From: Tatumella morbirosei
GTDB lineage: Bacteria; Pseudomonadota; Gammaproteobacteria; Enterobacterales; Enterobacteriaceae
Reading direction: 5' to 3'
DNA length: 64,000 bases
Assembly: GCF_000757425.2 (NCBI RefSeq)
Contig: NZ_JPKR02000004.1
Location: 186,001 to 250,000 of the forward strand
Shown here: positions 19,058 to 27,788 of the stretch, in pieces
How positions within the stretch are numbered: the stretch's first letter is position 1
Layout of the letters: each line of letters opens with the position of its first letter
Program-made: the position numbers and the translations under genes
The notes under the pieces: model-generated
The model's input: only the letters and a program-made list of their open reading frames with translations
Databases searched by the model: none
What the model was told of the DNA's origin: nothing

Positions 19058-21316
19058 TCAGGTAAAGTCAACGCGGGATAATGGCATGCTACGTACTCGT
19101 TTGCCGGTTAGCCTGAACACCGCGTTGGCTACTGCAGGTGGAATAGCGGGAAGCGGTGGCTCACCAATACCTCCCATCTTCTCTCCACTTTCGACAATCT
19201 TCACATGGACTTTAGCCATCGCAGACGGAGGTAAAATAGGGTACATATCATAATTACGCGCTACAGGTTGCCCCTGTTCAAAAACACTTTCTTCCAGAAG
19301 CACCTGTGACAAACCCAATGCAACGGCACTGTTCACCTGCGCCTCAATGATGGCCGGGTTGACGATGCTGCCAGGGTCAATGGCCTCCCAGACGTCATGG
19401 ACTTTCACTTTGCCATTGAGGATTGAGACCTCAGCGATAGCAGCAGCTTCAGTACCAAAGGGAGAAGCCATTGCGATGCCACGCGCGCGCTGAGAGCCAT
19501 CCGCAGCAGTGAAAGGCCCCGGTTTCCATCCCCCTGACAAGTCAACGACAGCATTCAGAAGAGTGGTCAGCCTTTTATTCCCCTGCAATAAATGCAGCCG
19601 CAGTTCGAACGGGTCTTTACCGCCAGCATGAGCGATTTCATCAAGGAAGCTTTCATAGAGAAAATCATTCATTGAATTACCCACGGATCGCCAGTAACCC
19701 ACCAACACGGGACCCTTTTTATAGATTTGTGCGATGCGTCGGTTTGGTATGGCATATGGCTTATGAGTGAGCCCCTCAACCGCCGTTTCATCCAGTTTTT
19801 CTCCCCGCTTACCTGCGATTCCTTCAGTAGGGCCTTCAGTAATCGTCACAACGTCCAGTGCGACCGGGTAACCTGCTTCATCAAGCCCGGCATTAAAGCG
19901 CACCGCAGCCATTGGGCGACGGGTATCGCGTAAAAACTCCTCCTCGCGACTCCAGATAACTTTTACAGGGCGTCCAACCGCCTTCGCTAACTGTATCGCC
20001 TGGGGGTAGACCATGGCTGTGTCATAAACAAAATGTCTGCCAAAGAAACCACCAAGCAGTGGAGAATGAATAAAGATCTTTTCGGCAGGTAAGCCGGTTC
20101 GCTTTGCTACATCAGCCTGAAACATTTCCGGAGCCTGGTTTGGCATCCACAATTCCAGAGAACCGTCGGCGTTAAAACGGGCCAATGCAGAAGGGGGCTC
20201 TAACTGGGCATGATTGAGATATTGCGAGTGATAAGTTGCCTCAATCTTACTGTGTGCTTTACCCATTGCTTCATTAACGTCTCCCTTCGCTTCAGCCTCG
20301 TCTCCATTACCGGGTTCTTTAGCCAGAAGTTCGGCAAATTTGTCCGAGGAAAAATCTGCTGGCATATAACGATCACGCTCATTTTCTGCAGGCTCATTCC
20401 AGGTGACCTGTAATGCCTCGGCGGCTCGTTTCGCCTGCCACCAGCGCTCAGCAACTACGGCGACTGCACCAGGTAAACGATGAACAGAGTGAATGCCCTT
20501 CATGGCCGTCACCTGGGTTTCGTTACGAATTTCGCCAGCAGTCAGACCGATTCGTGGTGCATGCTGAACTGCGGCTTGCAGCATGCCCTCAACTTTACAG
20601 TCGATGCTATAGATAGCTTGTCCTGTCGATTTGATATGCATATCAAGGCGGGGAATGGGTTTACCAATCCAACGAAACTGACCGGGGTCTTTAAGTTTAA
20701 CCTTATCAGGGTCAGGGACTTCAATATCCATAGCCTTGCCTGCAAGCTGGCCATAGGTTAATGAACGGCCAGAAGCAGAATCGATCACTTTACCGGGCTC
20801 AGTAGTCAGCGATGCTATGGGGGCATTCAATTCTGTAGCAGCAGCCTGAAGTAACATTTGACGAGCCAGCGCCCCCAGGCGACGCATCGTGTGGTAACTC
20901 ATACGTACCGACATGCTGCCACCGGTAATGCGAATACCAATATCCATCACCTGATATTCAGCACCTGCGGGTGCATTCTCGACAATGAAGGTCGCCGGAT
21001 CAGCATCCAGTTCTTCACCGACTATCTGTGCCATAGCGGTAAAAATACCTTGTCCACCTTCAACAAACGGGCAGAGAAAATGAATACAGTTATCAGGGCG
21101 GATTTCAAGAAATGCGGGGACTCGTGTCCCTGGCGGCAGGGGATCCTTAGTCCCCTGAGCTCTTGCCTGACCAACAGGCAGACCAAAGCCCAGAACAAAC
21201 GCACCAACAGCCGTTCCGGCAGACGCGAGCAGAAAGCGACGGCGGGAGAGGTTGGTCGCCTGGCCATCTTCCATCTGGCTTAATTTGCGGGAAAGAAACT
21301 CAGGAAGTCTTTTCAT
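19058..21316 (-). CDS. Molybdopterin-binding large subunit, xanthine dehydrogenase/isoquinoline oxidoreductase family
   Basis: A 752-residue Mo-hydroxylase large subunit with a twin-arginine signal (SRRRFLLASAG at 24-34), so it acts in the periplasm. Glycine-rich molybdopterin motifs (GGFFGRHF, GEPPLPAIPPAVANA) and the catalytic-Glu region EKMGGIGEP near the C terminus match the IorB-like membrane- or periplasm-associated aldehyde/N-heterocycle oxidoreductases. Its start overlaps the end of the [2Fe-2S] subunit gene by 17 bases and has a GGAGGTGAGG ribosome site. With the small subunit and the three-heme cytochrome it forms an aldehyde dehydrogenase-like complex; the substrate (aldehyde or azaheterocycle) cannot be told from sequence. 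Confidence 0.9.
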   Translation of the reverse strand: MKRLPEFLSRKLSQMEDGQATNLSRRRFLLASAGTAVGAFVLGFGLPVGQARAQGTKDPLPPGTRVPAFLEIRPDNCIHFLCPFVEGGQGIFTAMAQIVGEELDADPATFIVENAPAGAEYQVMDIGIRITGGSMSVRMSYHTMRRLGALARQMLLQAAATELNAPIASLTTEPGKVIDSASGRSLTYGQLAGKAMDIEVPDPDKVKLKDPGQFRWIGKPIPRLDMHIKSTGQAIYSIDCKVEGMLQAAVQHAPRIGLTAGEIRNETQVTAMKGIHSVHRLPGAVAVVAERWWQAKRAAEALQVTWNEPAENERDRYMPADFSSDKFAELLAKEPGNGDEAEAKGDVNEAMGKAHSKIEATYHSQYLNHAQLEPPSALARFNADGSLELWMPNQAPEMFQADVAKRTGLPAEKIFIHSPLLGGFFGRHFVYDTAMVYPQAIQLAKAVGRPVKVIWSREEEFLRDTRRPMAAVRFNAGLDEAGYPVALDVVTITEGPTEGIAGKRGEKLDETAVEGLTHKPYAIPNRRIAQIYKKGPVLVGYWRSVGNSMNDFLYESFLDEIAHAGGKDPFELRLHLLQGNKRLTTLLNAVVDLSGGWKPGPFTAADGSQRARGIAMASPFGTEAAAIAEVSILNGKVKVHDVWEAIDPGSIVNPAIIEAQVNSAVALGLSQVLLEESVFEQGQPVARNYDMYPILPPSAMAKVHVKIVESGEKMGGIGEPPLPAIPPAVANAVFRLTGKRVRSMPLSRVDFT

Positions 21317-21770
21317 TCCTCACCTCCTCACTGGCGACTTCATGAATCGCGGCACTAATTGCGTTATAGGTACCGCAACGACAGAGGTTGACCATAGCAG
21401 CGGCAATTTCTTCCTCTGTTGGGTGTGCGACCTGCTTTAACAGCGCGGTTGCTGCGATAACCTGCCCGGACTGACAGTAACCACACTGAGGAACCTGATG
21501 CTTTACCCACGCAGCAACGACACGTTTACCTAGATCATCTGTATCAATCGCCTCAATAGTCGTAATATGTTTGCCCTCCAGCTTGTCGATGGGAGTTACA
21601 CATGAGCGAATTAGCTGCCCATCTACCATCACTGAGCAGGCTCCGCATTGTGAAAGACCACAACCATATTTGGTACCCGTCATACCAAGATCATCTCTTA
21701 TGACCCATAGTAGTGGGGTATCGCCCTCAACATCGATCTGAACGGTTCGGTTATTGATAAGAAGTTCCAT
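21300..21770 (-). CDS. [2Fe-2S] small subunit of the molybdenum hydroxylase
   Basis: A 156-residue electron-transfer subunit. The plant-ferredoxin cluster ligands are C37, C42, C45 and C57; the second, helical-domain cluster is bound by C96, C99, C130 and C132 (CGYCQ and CRCG). It has no signal peptide and is presumably exported folded together with the Tat-tagged large subunit. First gene of the unit that continues into the large subunit and the cytochrome. Confidence 0.93.
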   Translation of the reverse strand: MELLINNRTVQIDVEGDTPLLWVIRDDLGMTGTKYGCGLSQCGACSVMVDGQLIRSCVTPIDKLEGKHITTIEAIDTDDLGKRVVAAWVKHQVPQCGYCQSGQVIAATALLKQVAHPTEEEIAAAMVNLCRCGTYNAISAAIHEVASEEVRNEKTS

Positions 21771-21847
21771 AGCTCTCCGGTAAATAATGAGTTTGTTTTT
21801 ATTAAAGTGGATTCACCAGCGCGAATCAGCGGGGGCAAGGTCAGTCA

Positions 21848-23041
21848 TTACAATGTAGAAGCGTGGGAAACCCGATTTCCACGACCAATGACCAGTGAGG
21901 AAATCACCAACAAAATAATGCCGCCGGTAAAAGAAGCGATGACGGATATACGGTCAAGAAGTACACCGCCAAAAGCGCCCCCCAGCATGATCGACAACTG
22001 AATACAGGCGACCATTAATCCGCCGCCGCTTTCAGGTTCATCACTCATCGCCTTAGCCAGCCAGGTTGACCAGCAAACAGGCACCGCAGCATTAACTGCG
22101 CCCCACAGAACCATCATGCAGGCGACTCCGGTAACGGACTTATCCATCAACAACATACCGAGTGTTGCAACAGCCATAACCACAGGCAGCCATCGCAACA
22201 TGCCATACAAGTGTTCTTTTTCGAGTAAGCGTCCGGCAGCCCAGGTACCCATAAATCCTGCTGCACCTAATCCCAGCAACAGTAATGAAAGTTGGTCAGC
22301 CCCGGCCCCGGTTTTAGTTTCAAGAAACGGGCGAAGATAGGTAAAAGTTGTAAATGCCCCGGCGAAACTAAACATCACGGCCAGCATGCCAAAACCCACA
22401 TTACGACGTTTCAGCAAACCGAATACCTGGGAGACCGGAATCGCTTTTTTCGGAGGCATTGCCGGAAGACTCACTAATTGCCAGATAATATTGATAATCA
22501 CCAAAGGCACTAAACCCCAGAACACAGCTCTCCAGCCAAGCACACCACCAAGCCATGCACCAACAGGGGCTGCGAATGCGGTGGCCAGAGAATTTCCCAT
22601 ATAGATCATTCCCAGGGCTTTGGGGACCAGGTTTTCTGGCACTAACTGTAATACTGTGGCCGTAGAAAGTGACCAGAATCCACCAATAGCCATTCCTAAA
22701 AAAGCGCGAGCGACCATCAGCAGGGTAAAATTAGGTGCCAGCGCAATCATGATTAATGAACTCAGCATCAATAGGGTCATGGCGAGTAAAATATGGCGAC
22801 GATCAACGCGGCCAGAAAAAGACGCGATTAAGAGACTGGTAAATACAGCAAAAAATCCTGACACCGAGATGGCTTGTCCCGCCATGCCCTGAGTCGCATG
22901 AAGGTCATCAGCAATTGGGGTCAGTAAACTCACAGGCATAAACTCTGAGGCTATAAGCATGGCAACGCAGAGTGTCATTGACCCAACTGCGCTCCACATT
23001 TGCTTTTGGGAATGGTGGGGTGTAGACGTTGCGATCGTCAT
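21848..23041 (-). CDS. MFS transporter (DHA1 drug/metabolite efflux family)
   Basis: A 397-residue, 12-helix major facilitator. The motif SGRVDRRHIL and helix-1 EFMPVSLLTPIADDL resemble the AraJ/YdhP-type DHA1 efflux proteins. The ATG at 23041, behind AGAGGACTTT, is preferred to a start 15 codons upstream. It is on the same strand as the Mo-hydroxylase genes, 77 bases upstream of them, and divergent from the XdhC gene. It may export the product or substrate of the periplasmic oxidase, but that link rests on position. Confidence 0.85.
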   Translation of the reverse strand: MTIATSTPHHSQKQMWSAVGSMTLCVAMLIASEFMPVSLLTPIADDLHATQGMAGQAISVSGFFAVFTSLLIASFSGRVDRRHILLAMTLLMLSSLIMIALAPNFTLLMVARAFLGMAIGGFWSLSTATVLQLVPENLVPKALGMIYMGNSLATAFAAPVGAWLGGVLGWRAVFWGLVPLVIINIIWQLVSLPAMPPKKAIPVSQVFGLLKRRNVGFGMLAVMFSFAGAFTTFTYLRPFLETKTGAGADQLSLLLLGLGAAGFMGTWAAGRLLEKEHLYGMLRWLPVVMAVATLGMLLMDKSVTGVACMMVLWGAVNAAVPVCWSTWLAKAMSDEPESGGGLMVACIQLSIMLGGAFGGVLLDRISVIASFTGGIILLVISSLVIGRGNRVSHASTL

Positions 23042-23400
23042 AAAGTCCTCTTGAAAAAGGTTTTCAATTAAGTTGTTTGTATGCAATGGAAAAGATAAAT
23101 ATCAGGAGAATTATCAAAAAAGTAGGAATTACGGTGTTGATACCGGTTTATCATTTTGATAAGTAACAATGACTATAACATTTAAAATTGTTTGTTATAA
23201 ATGAAAGTGGCTAATAGCGGTTGTTAGTATTATTCATTAATCTGTTGGCGAAAAAGTGTCATGATAAATAATGTTCAGGAGTGGAATTTGTTTAAACTCT
23301 GAAAATCGTCATCTGTTTGTTTGGGTGGTTTTTTTTCATCAGTGAAAGTCTTTTAAGACGCTGTCAGCAGGCGGATTAATTTTTTGCAGGACACTATTAA
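23042..23400. promoter_or_regulatory. Divergent regulatory region, MFS/Mo-hydroxylase versus XdhC
   Basis: 359 bases of A+T-rich DNA between divergent units. The perfect inverted repeat TTATCA-TTT-TGATAA at 23148-23162, with a further TTATCAAAA half-site near 23111, is a candidate operator for an unidentified regulator controlling both directions. Confidence 0.45.
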
Positions 23401-24402
23401 GTGCAAAATCTCGATATTCAGGTTTTAAATGAAGGATTGAACTGGCTAACAGAACAGGATATTTGGCTTTGTACGGTATTGAGTACATTTGGTTCTTCCC
23501 CTCGTCCTCCCGGAACGATGATGGTTATCTGTCAGGACGGAAAGTTATGTGGATCACTATCGGGGGGATGTGTTGAAGAGGACTTCCTGATTCGGATTCT
23601 TTCCTCAGAGTTTAGTCTTGCATCACAGGTCGTTCGTTATGGTGGCGGAGGTTTAACGCCTGACCGAAGCCTTCCATGTGGTGGGGTGCTGGATATTCTG
23701 GTTGAAAGGCTCCCCCGGGGAGAAAACAGTCTTGCCTATCTTCAACAAATGAAAAACGCAATCAGTGGTGCTTTAACACTGAAAAAGAGTATTGAGTTGC
23801 CCTTACCCTGCACACACCTTCAGCCATGCAGCTATTCGAGTAGCACCATCGCACATTATGATGCTCACCAGGTCAACCTGACACTGGCTGCCGCACCCAG
23901 ACTGATTATCGCTGGCTTATCCGTCGTTGCCGGTTTTTGTGCAGGTTATGCTGTTTCATTGGGATTTGAGACGATTGTGTGTGAAAACCGTCCGGAGGCT
24001 TTAGCCAATTTTTCCGGTAGCCTGGGAAATGATGTAAAGGTCATTGAACAGTTTCCTGCCAGCTATCTGGAAAAATATAGCTGCCATGCGAATACTGCTA
24101 TTGTTTCATTAACACACGATCCACGTATGGATGACCTCACAATAATGGAAGCTATCCATACTCCAGCGTTTTATATTGGAGCAATGGGTTCGATAAAAAA
24201 TAGCATGCGTCGCTTTGAGCGTTTACGCGATATAGCTGAACTCACAGATGATGATTTGCAGCGAATTCATGCACCGATTGGTTTACCTATAGCCAGTAAA
24301 ACCCCTGCTGAAATCGCTTTATCGGTGATGGCAGATATTGTGCGACATAAAAATGGTAAGGCAGGATCAAACAGAGGAGGAATGGTTCATTACCGGGCAT
24401 GA
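23401..24402 (+). CDS. XdhC/CoxI-family molybdenum cofactor insertion factor
   Basis: A 333-residue protein with the two family domains: XdhC_CoxI at the N terminus (GSSPRPPGTMM, GSLSGGCVEED, residues about 10-75) and a Rossmann-like C-terminal domain (LIIAGLSVVAGFCAGYAVSLG, then THDPRMDD and YIGAMGS). XdhC proteins bind and protect molybdenum cofactor and hand it, often after sulfuration, to xanthine-oxidase-family enzymes. It starts at GTG with GCAGGA upstream. The divergent Mo-hydroxylase operon is its obvious client. Confidence 0.9.
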   Translation: MQNLDIQVLNEGLNWLTEQDIWLCTVLSTFGSSPRPPGTMMVICQDGKLCGSLSGGCVEEDFLIRILSSEFSLASQVVRYGGGGLTPDRSLPCGGVLDILVERLPRGENSLAYLQQMKNAISGALTLKKSIELPLPCTHLQPCSYSSSTIAHYDAHQVNLTLAAAPRLIIAGLSVVAGFCAGYAVSLGFETIVCENRPEALANFSGSLGNDVKVIEQFPASYLEKYSCHANTAIVSLTHDPRMDDLTIMEAIHTPAFYIGAMGSIKNSMRRFERLRDIAELTDDDLQRIHAPIGLPIASKTPAEIALSVMADIVRHKNGKAGSNRGGMVHYRA

Positions 24403-24483
24403 CCAATGGATGCCTGGAGTATCATTACCACGTCGCTGCGCAACCTGAATACGGCTCTGAAGACAAAATCACACTGAGAGGCA

Positions 24484-25464
24484 CTAGGCACTGGCACGCT
24501 TAATCAGGTGTCCCTGCATGATCACGCGCTCCGGCGTGCCGGCGGGGTGATCGATCTTTTTACATAACAGCCTGAAGGCATTACGCCCGATTTCTTTTGA
24601 AGGCTGCGACAGCGTGGTCAGTGGCGGAGAGACCATCTCCGCCAGTTCAGTTCCGTCGAAACCGGCCACCGCCACATCATCGGGAACGCTGAGCCCGGTG
24701 GCCTGTATCGCTGCCATTGCGCCGGCAGCCAACGTATCAGATACCGCAAAAACAGCGTCCGGGACTTCATCAGCTTCAAGCAACGCCGTCATTGCCTGGC
24801 TGCCAGCCTTAAAACTTAGCTCGCTGGCATAGCTGATTGCCTGCCAGGTCAGGTCATACGCAGCCAATTGTCGCAGATATCCCTGCTGGCGCAACTGCGC
24901 ATATTTATAGCTGAGATCGTGATTAATCAGTGCAATACGTCTGTAGCCTTTATCCGCGAGATAGCGGATGACCGCCTGTGAAGCTTCTCTGTCGTCGATG
25001 CCCACGCAGGATATTCCTCCGGCGTCGGCATATTCTGCGCACTGAACCCAGGGCGTCCCGGCGATCAACTGGCTCAGTTCAGGCAGCTTGCTGAAGGCAT
25101 CCATGGTAATAATGCCGTCTACCATCTTTCCGGACAGTAGCTGCAGGCTGGAGCGGGAGCGTTTTATGTCAGAGCCGGAATTGCACAGCAGGATGCGGTA
25201 GCCATTTTTTTCGGCTTCCTCTTCGATACCTTTTACCACCTCGGCGCAGAACGGGTTCGAAATATCGGAAACCATGACCAGAATCATGAAACTGCGCGCC
25301 GTGCGTAGCTGGCGCGCCATCAGGTTAGGCTGATAGTTGCTCGTTTCAATAGCCTGCAGTACTTTTTCGCGATTGGCGTCTTTGACGGTGTCAATATTGT
25401 TTAGCACACGCGACACGGTTGCTACGGAGACACCCGCCAGGCGGGCTATTTTCTGAATAGACAT
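24484..25464 (-). CDS. LacI/GalR-family transcriptional repressor
   Basis: A 326-residue regulator. The helix-turn-helix IQKIARLAGVSVATVSRVLN lies at residues 3-22 with the hinge at about 45-60, followed by a periplasmic-binding-protein-like effector domain (MVSDISNPF, VAVAGFDGTELA). The ATG at 25464 puts the HTH at the N terminus, as usual in the family; the frame is open nine codons further upstream. It lies downstream of the oxidoreductase-isomerase-transporter genes on the same strand, and two LacI-type palindromes precede that operon, so it probably represses it in the absence of a sugar or nucleoside-like inducer. Confidence 0.92.
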   Translation of the reverse strand: MSIQKIARLAGVSVATVSRVLNNIDTVKDANREKVLQAIETSNYQPNLMARQLRTARSFMILVMVSDISNPFCAEVVKGIEEEAEKNGYRILLCNSGSDIKRSRSSLQLLSGKMVDGIITMDAFSKLPELSQLIAGTPWVQCAEYADAGGISCVGIDDREASQAVIRYLADKGYRRIALINHDLSYKYAQLRQQGYLRQLAAYDLTWQAISYASELSFKAGSQAMTALLEADEVPDAVFAVSDTLAAGAMAAIQATGLSVPDDVAVAGFDGTELAEMVSPPLTTLSQPSKEIGRNAFRLLCKKIDHPAGTPERVIMQGHLIKRASA

Positions 25465-25560
25465 GAAAAAATCCGGATAGAACTTACGCATTGTAGACTA
25501 GCATACTTTTAGACGGGCCATAAGTCAGCCCGGCCTGAATCACACAGGACGGGTCGGCGG

Positions 25561-26706
25561 TTAAGGGGTGACGCGCACCCAGCGTTGCTCACGGTGGCTC
25601 TGCACGATGGCGTCTACAATCGCCATCACCTGAGCGCCGTCGTGGAAGGTTGCGAAACTGAGATCAGCGGAAGACTGTCCCTGCTCCACGGCCAGATAGA
25701 ATTGCTGCATCATGGCGCGGAACGCATCCGGCCAGCCTTCGATATGCCCACCCGGGAAACGCGCGCGGCGGGACACGTCGGGGTTCATCAGGGAAGGATC
25801 GTCCGTCAGCAACTGATTAGCCTTATGCCGGTGTCCCAGCCACAGTTGCTGCGGTGTTTCCTGATCCCACGCAAGAGATCCCTGGCTGCCATTGACCTCC
25901 AGGCTAAGGTGATTCTTGCGGCCCGCTGAAACCTGGGAGACGCTGAAACTGCCTTTGCTTCCATCGTCAAAGCGGAAAAGTACGAAGCCCATGTCTTCCG
26001 TGGTCACTTTGCGGGATTGGTACTGCTTTTCTTCATTCTGAGAACTAAATGTGGCGGCCTTATCCAGGCTGGCCTTACGCGTGGGCCAGACGATGGATAA
26101 ATCAGCCATCACTTCCACTATCTTACGCCCGGTGATGAACTGAATAGTGTCGCACCAGTGCGAGCCGATATCCGCCACGGCGCGTGACGTACCACCCTTT
26201 TCCGCGTCCACGCGCCAGTTATAATCAGTTTCTTCCAGCATCCAGTCCTGCAGATAGCTGCCCTGAGCAGAAAACAGGCGTCCGAGCTGCCGGTGACGTA
26301 CCATGCTGGCCGCCTGCTGAACCATGGCGAACTGGCGGTAGACAAAGCTGACGCCATGCACCACGCCCTTATTCTCAGCAAGTTCAACCAGCTCCCGGGC
26401 CTCATTCATCGTCATACACAGCGGTTTTTCCGAAAATACGTGCTTGCCGGCACGGATGATCTGGCGGTTTATCTCAGCGTGCAGGTGATTAGGCGTGCAG
26501 TTATGTACCGCATCTAACCCCTTATGCTGCAGAAACGCTGCCACATCGCTGTAGGCGTGCGGCACATCTAGCTCAGCCGCGCGTACCTCTGCTCCGTTCT
26601 GAGAGGAATGACAGATGGCGACCACATTAATGTTGCCGAGGCGGCGCAGTGCCTCTATGTGCGCCGGTCCGATAAATCCGCTGCCAATAATGCCTACGTT
26701 AATCAT
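25561..26706 (-). CDS. Gfo/Idh/MocA-family NAD(P)-dependent oxidoreductase
   Basis: A 381-residue sugar or polyol dehydrogenase. The Rossmann motif GIIGSGFIGPAH is at residues 4-15, the family EKP motif (FSEKPLCM) at about 95, and a C-terminal alpha/beta substrate domain follows with DIGSHWCD-type active-site residues. The ATG at 26706 follows GGAGACTACG; the longer frame reaches into the upstream gene and is not used. It is ten bases after the isomerase gene in the same operon. The pairing with a TIM-barrel isomerase and a NupG-like permease suggests oxidation and isomerisation of an inositol-, glycoside- or nucleoside-derived sugar. Confidence 0.9.
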   Translation of the reverse strand: MINVGIIGSGFIGPAHIEALRRLGNINVVAICHSSQNGAEVRAAELDVPHAYSDVAAFLQHKGLDAVHNCTPNHLHAEINRQIIRAGKHVFSEKPLCMTMNEARELVELAENKGVVHGVSFVYRQFAMVQQAASMVRHRQLGRLFSAQGSYLQDWMLEETDYNWRVDAEKGGTSRAVADIGSHWCDTIQFITGRKIVEVMADLSIVWPTRKASLDKAATFSSQNEEKQYQSRKVTTEDMGFVLFRFDDGSKGSFSVSQVSAGRKNHLSLEVNGSQGSLAWDQETPQQLWLGHRHKANQLLTDDPSLMNPDVSRRARFPGGHIEGWPDAFRAMMQQFYLAVEQGQSSADLSFATFHDGAQVMAIVDAIVQSHREQRWVRVTP

Positions 26707-26716
26707 CGTAGTCTCC

Positions 26717-27772
26717 TTAGTTAAGGCCCAGTTGGGCGCGCACTCCGGCGCTGTCCTGCTTACGGGCAGCGAAGTCGTCGAACGAACGGTCAGCGACCGG
26801 GATAATGTGGCGCTGAATAAACTCAGCACCTTCAACGGCACCGGTATTGCTGTCTTTCAGACAACACTCCCATTCCAGCACTGCCCAGCCGTCATAGTCG
26901 TACTGCGCCAGCTTACTGAAAATGCCTTTGAAATCGACCCGACCGTCGCCCGGCGACCGGAAACGCCCGGCACGGTCGATCCAGCGCTGATAGCCGCCAT
27001 AGACCCCGCTCCGGCCATTACTCTGATATTCGGCGTCCTTGACGTGAAAAGCCTTGATGCGCTGATGGTAAATATCAATAAACTGCAGGTAGTCAATGTG
27101 CTGCAGCAGCAGATGGCTCGGATCAAACAGAATGTTACAGCGTGGATGATGTCCTACTGCCGCCAGGAAGCGTTCAAACGTCACTCCGTCATGCAGATCC
27201 TCGCCCGGGTGGAGTTCGTAACAGACGTCCACGTTGTGACGATCAAATTCATCCAGCACCGGCAGCCAGCGACGGGCCAGCTCGGTAAAAGCCTCTTCCA
27301 ACAGAGCCGGGTTGTGCGGCGGCCAGGGATAGAGATAGGGCCATGCCAGAGAGCCAGAAAAGGTTGCGTGCGCGCGTAGCCCCAGATTTGCCGAAGCCTT
27401 AGCCGCCTTTTTCACTGTGTCAATGGCCCAGGCCGTGCGTCGGGTATTGTCACCGCGCACATGCTCTGGCGCGAAGCCGTCAAATGCTGCGTCGTGCGCC
27501 GGATGAACCGCAATAAGCTGCCCTTCCAGATGCGTGGAAAGCTCGCTGATTTCCAGTCCGTAGTTCGCCAGCAGAGCAGTGACGTCATCACAGTAGGCCT
27601 GGCTGGCTGCCGCCCGCGCCAGGTCAAAAATAGAGGGATGATTACAGGGGATCTGTACACCCCGATATCCATAATCTGATGCCCATTTCGCCAGCCCTTC
27701 CAGCGAATTGAAGGGGGGCTGATCCCCGATAAACTGTGAAAGGAAAATGCCTGGCCCTTTTAACGTTTTCAC
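26717..27772 (-). CDS. Sugar phosphate isomerase/epimerase-like TIM-barrel protein
   Basis: A 351-residue xylose-isomerase-like (AP endonuclease family 2) barrel. Metal-binding residues are suggested by CYELHPGED, the DPSHLLLQ segment, HVKDAE and the late VLEWECC Glu. I place the start at the GTG at 27772, five bases after CCGGAGG; an upstream GTG overlaps the ribosome site. Such enzymes isomerise or dehydrate keto-sugars and inosose derivatives. Second gene of the operon after the transporter. Confidence 0.85.
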   Translation of the reverse strand: MKTLKGPGIFLSQFIGDQPPFNSLEGLAKWASDYGYRGVQIPCNHPSIFDLARAAASQAYCDDVTALLANYGLEISELSTHLEGQLIAVHPAHDAAFDGFAPEHVRGDNTRRTAWAIDTVKKAAKASANLGLRAHATFSGSLAWPYLYPWPPHNPALLEEAFTELARRWLPVLDEFDRHNVDVCYELHPGEDLHDGVTFERFLAAVGHHPRCNILFDPSHLLLQHIDYLQFIDIYHQRIKAFHVKDAEYQSNGRSGVYGGYQRWIDRAGRFRSPGDGRVDFKGIFSKLAQYDYDGWAVLEWECCLKDSNTGAVEGAEFIQRHIIPVADRSFDDFAARKQDSAGVRAQLGLN

Positions 27773-27788
27773 GTACACCTCCGGTTAA

